Source of the DNA: an uncultured Erythrobacter sp.
GTDB lineage: Bacteria > Pseudomonadota > Alphaproteobacteria > Sphingomonadales > Sphingomonadaceae
DNA length: 7,552 nucleotides
Reading direction: 5' to 3'
Assembly (NCBI GenBank): GCA_947258465.1
Contig: CAMYIQ010000208.1
Coordinates: 1 to 7,552, forward strand
Shown here: piece after piece, positions 6,726 through 7,552 of the stretch
Layout of the letters: each line of letters starts with the position of its first letter
Position numbering within the stretch: position 1 is the first letter of the stretch
The notes under the pieces: model-generated
Database searches by the model: none
What the model was told of the DNA's origin: nothing
The model's input: only the letters and a program-made list of their open reading frames with translations
Translations under genes and position numbers: made by a program

Positions 6726-6733
6726 AAAAGAAC

Positions 6734-7468
6734 TCACGTCCCCCGCGTATCGCCGAACAGGTGGATATGCAGCCGGTCGCTCATCCTGAAGCCATGCTCG
6801 ACGCATAGCGGGGCGAGCCATTTCTCGCGCGCGCGCAGCGTCTCGCTATCGGTGCCTTCGGGCATCAGGAAGACGTGGTCCGGGCGGAAGCGATAGCGCT
6901 CGTGCAGCGCCAGCACCTCGTCGAGGTCGGAGGGTTCGGCGATGACGAATTTGAACCAGGCGCGCGGATCGGTGGCATAGGCGTCGAGCCGTTCGGGGAT
7001 CAGGGCGAGTTCGGCGGGATTGCCGCTATGCGCCAGCTTGGGGCTGACATTGAACTGGTCGATGCGGATGTCGAGCCTGGGCGGCGCCTTGGTGGTGCCG
7101 TTGGTCTCGATCTCCACGCCGATGTCGGGCAGCAGATCGAGCAGTTTGGCCAGCGCGGGCGCCTGCAATAGCGGCTCGCCGCCGGTAATCACCAGGCGGT
7201 TTTGGCCAAGGGCCATGATGCGTGCGGCGACCTCTTCCTCGTCGAGCGCGACCTGATTGGCCTTGCGATCATAGGTCTGCCCATCGCGGTGCGGGCGATT
7301 GTCGCCCTCGAACCGCCAGGTATAGGCAGTGTCGCACCATATGCAGGCAAGGTTGCAGCGCGACAGGCGCATGAAGGCGACCGGCATGCCCATGCTCGGC
7401 CCTTCACCCTGAACCGAGGAGAAGATTTCCGGCCCGCCGTCGTCATCTGTGGCAAGGACTAGCGGCAT
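6734..7468 (-). CDS. queE: 7-carboxy-7-deazaguanine synthase QueE
   Basis: QueE is a radical S-adenosylmethionine enzyme that converts 6-carboxy-tetrahydropterin to 7-carboxy-7-deazaguanine, the ring-contraction step towards preQ0 and queuosine in tRNA; it acts in the cytoplasm. In the 244-residue product, PEIFSSVQGEGPSMG (13-27) is the typical substrate-side N-terminus. The 4Fe-4S-binding CX3CX2C motif is C38, C42, C45, followed by DTAYTW. TGGEPLLQ (95-102) is the SAM-contacting GGE motif, and ETNGT (121-125), NVSPKL (140-145) and HIHLFGDTRG (234-243) complete the family pattern. A roughly 25-residue insert after the cluster (51-76) resembles the alphaproteobacterial subtype. I chose ATG at 7468 because GGAG sits eight bases upstream and the family usually begins here. 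The longer frame would need TTG at 7513 and would translate through the 18-bp palindrome. It converges on the ATPase gene. No queC, queD or queF is in view. Confidence 0.94.
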   Translation of the reverse strand: MPLVLATDDDGGPEIFSSVQGEGPSMGMPVAFMRLSRCNLACIWCDTAYTWRFEGDNRPHRDGQTYDRKANQVALDEEEVAARIMALGQNRLVITGGEPLLQAPALAKLLDLLPDIGVEIETNGTTKAPPRLDIRIDQFNVSPKLAHSGNPAELALIPERLDAYATDPRAWFKFVIAEPSDLDEVLALHERYRFRPDHVFLMPEGTDSETLRAREKWLAPLCVEHGFRMSDRLHIHLFGDTRGT

Positions 7469-7476
7469 CGATTGCG

Positions 7477-7480
7477 CTCC
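7477..7480 (-). promoter_or_regulatory. queE ribosome binding site
   Basis: GGAG on the minus strand ends eight bases before the ATG at 7468-7466. It decides the start against the upstream TTG at 7513, which lacks an equivalent site. Confidence 0.65.
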
Positions 7481-7482
7481 AT

Positions 7483-7511
7483 GGGTGACGAAGGTGACAC
7501 CGGTGTCACCC
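7483..7511. promoter_or_regulatory. Perfect 18-bp palindrome with an additional half-site, probable operator
   Basis: GGTGACACCGGTGTCACC at 7493-7510 is a perfect palindrome with central CG, the general look of a LacI-family operator. An additional GGTGAC half-site lies at 7484-7489, nine bases out of phase with the first arm. The palindrome is 25 bases upstream of the queE ATG, close to where a transcription start could be, and could equally serve a divergent gene beyond the right edge. The regulator is not visible. In RNA the same bases can form alternative hairpins ahead of the queE ribosome site. Confidence 0.6.
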
Positions 7512-7531
7512 AAGTCCTACAGGTTAATGCT

Positions 7532-7545
7532 TTGAAATTTATCAA
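7532..7545. promoter_or_regulatory. FNR/FixK-like box TTGA-N6-TCAA
   Basis: TTGAAATTTATCAA matches the FNR/FixK pattern TTGA-N6-TCAA at all eight fixed positions; in the fuller form TTGAT-N4-ATCAA only one base differs. It lies in the only clearly AT-rich stretch of the window. If it is a class II activator site for a rightward gene, the start would fall near 7580, outside the window; a class II start for queE would fall inside the palindrome. Binding is inferred from sequence alone. Confidence 0.45.
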
Positions 7546-7552
7546 AGTTCTC

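Larger units (their letters stand above)
6497..6727. repeat. Large imperfect inverted repeat filling the convergent spacer
   Basis: Reading inward from both ends, the two arms share the same ordered blocks. Block 1 is 6497-6527 (plus) against 6727-6697 (minus), 31 columns with 22 identities, and includes the hairpins and TCCTCG. Each arm then has a second, unrelated hairpin (6533-6548; 6673-6689). Block 2 is TGCGGGCGG, three variable bases, then GTCGSCCTTGCC, at 6553-6576 (plus) and 6667-6644 (minus), about 22 of 24 identical and without gaps. CGGCYCGG follows at 6585-6592 and 6634-6627. The centre is GCCGGC at 6608-6613. Pair sums stay near 13216-13224 throughout, so this is a single dyad with small indels. 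No credible coding frame explains it. It could be an inverted duplication of a structured 3'-UTR or ncRNA element, or a MITE/REPIN-like insertion. Confidence 0.75.

Noticed and set aside
6483..6733. RNase P RNA, signal recognition particle RNA or tmRNA in the structured spacer
   Set aside because: A GAAAGTC on the minus strand recalls the RNase P core, but the other conserved segments are absent; the SRP GGAAGGAAGCA-type loop and a tRNA-like end are also missing.
6491..6808. Small plus-strand frame after the ATPase (TTG start after GAGG) and a related frame 6669-6896
   Set aside because: The GAGG-TTG spacing is tempting, but the frames run antisense into queE, show no consistent codon bias and are better explained by the inverted repeat.
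4584..6821. 745-codon open frame on the minus strand opposite the ATPase
   Set aside because: It lies antisense to a gene with clear Walker A/B motifs, its translation is Arg/His/Ala-rich without domain motifs, and it runs through the structured spacer. It is a shadow of GC-rich codon use.
7469..7552. preQ1 riboswitch upstream of queE
   Set aside because: The leader lacks the compact C-rich loop and A-rich tail of preQ1-I and shows only the GGTGAC-based palindrome.
1..7552. CRISPR array, insertion sequence or phage-defence island
   Set aside because: I saw no regularly spaced direct repeats, no transposase motifs and no nuclease partner for the HerA-like ATPase.

Overview
The window is GC-rich chromosomal DNA that looks like an alphaproteobacterium, most probably of the Sphingomonadales (Erythrobacter/Sphingomonas type). 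This rests on the TauE/TIGR02186 gene pair, which is characteristic of alphaproteobacteria, on the QueE subtype, and on a NfrB-like glycosyltransferase followed by a small NfrA-C-like protein. The taxonomic placement is inferred from gene content, not from a marker gene.

Layout: positions 1-160 hold a possible divergent gene start on the minus strand and a bulged hairpin. Five genes then run on the plus strand. The first translationally coupled pair is a membrane NfrB-like family 2 glycosyltransferase (161-1564) and a signal-anchored protein with an outer-membrane-barrel-like C-terminus (1561-2697); together they suggest a small surface-glycan synthesis/export module. The second coupled pair is a TauE/SafE-type anion exporter (2744-3649) and a TIGR02186-type periplasm-facing membrane protein (3646-4398). 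A HerA/DUF87-type ATPase with a disordered N-terminal extension follows (4467-6482). On the minus strand, converging on the ATPase, lies queE (6734-7468), the radical-SAM 7-carboxy-7-deazaguanine synthase of the queuosine/7-deazaguanine pathway.

Two non-coding regions stand out. The 251-bp convergent spacer between the ATPase and queE is almost wholly one large imperfect inverted repeat (about 6497-6727, centre near 6610/6611). Its two arms carry matching hairpins with compensatory base-pair changes and a second well-conserved block, so each convergent gene ends in a copy of the same structured element. The queE leader and right edge (7477-7552) contain a perfect 18-bp palindrome with an additional half-site, and an FNR/FixK-like TTGA-N6-TCAA site. 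These may control queE, an unseen rightward gene, or both.

I see no CRISPR array, tRNA, rRNA, transposase or recognisable phage genes. Several long open frames antisense to the real genes are compositional shadows.
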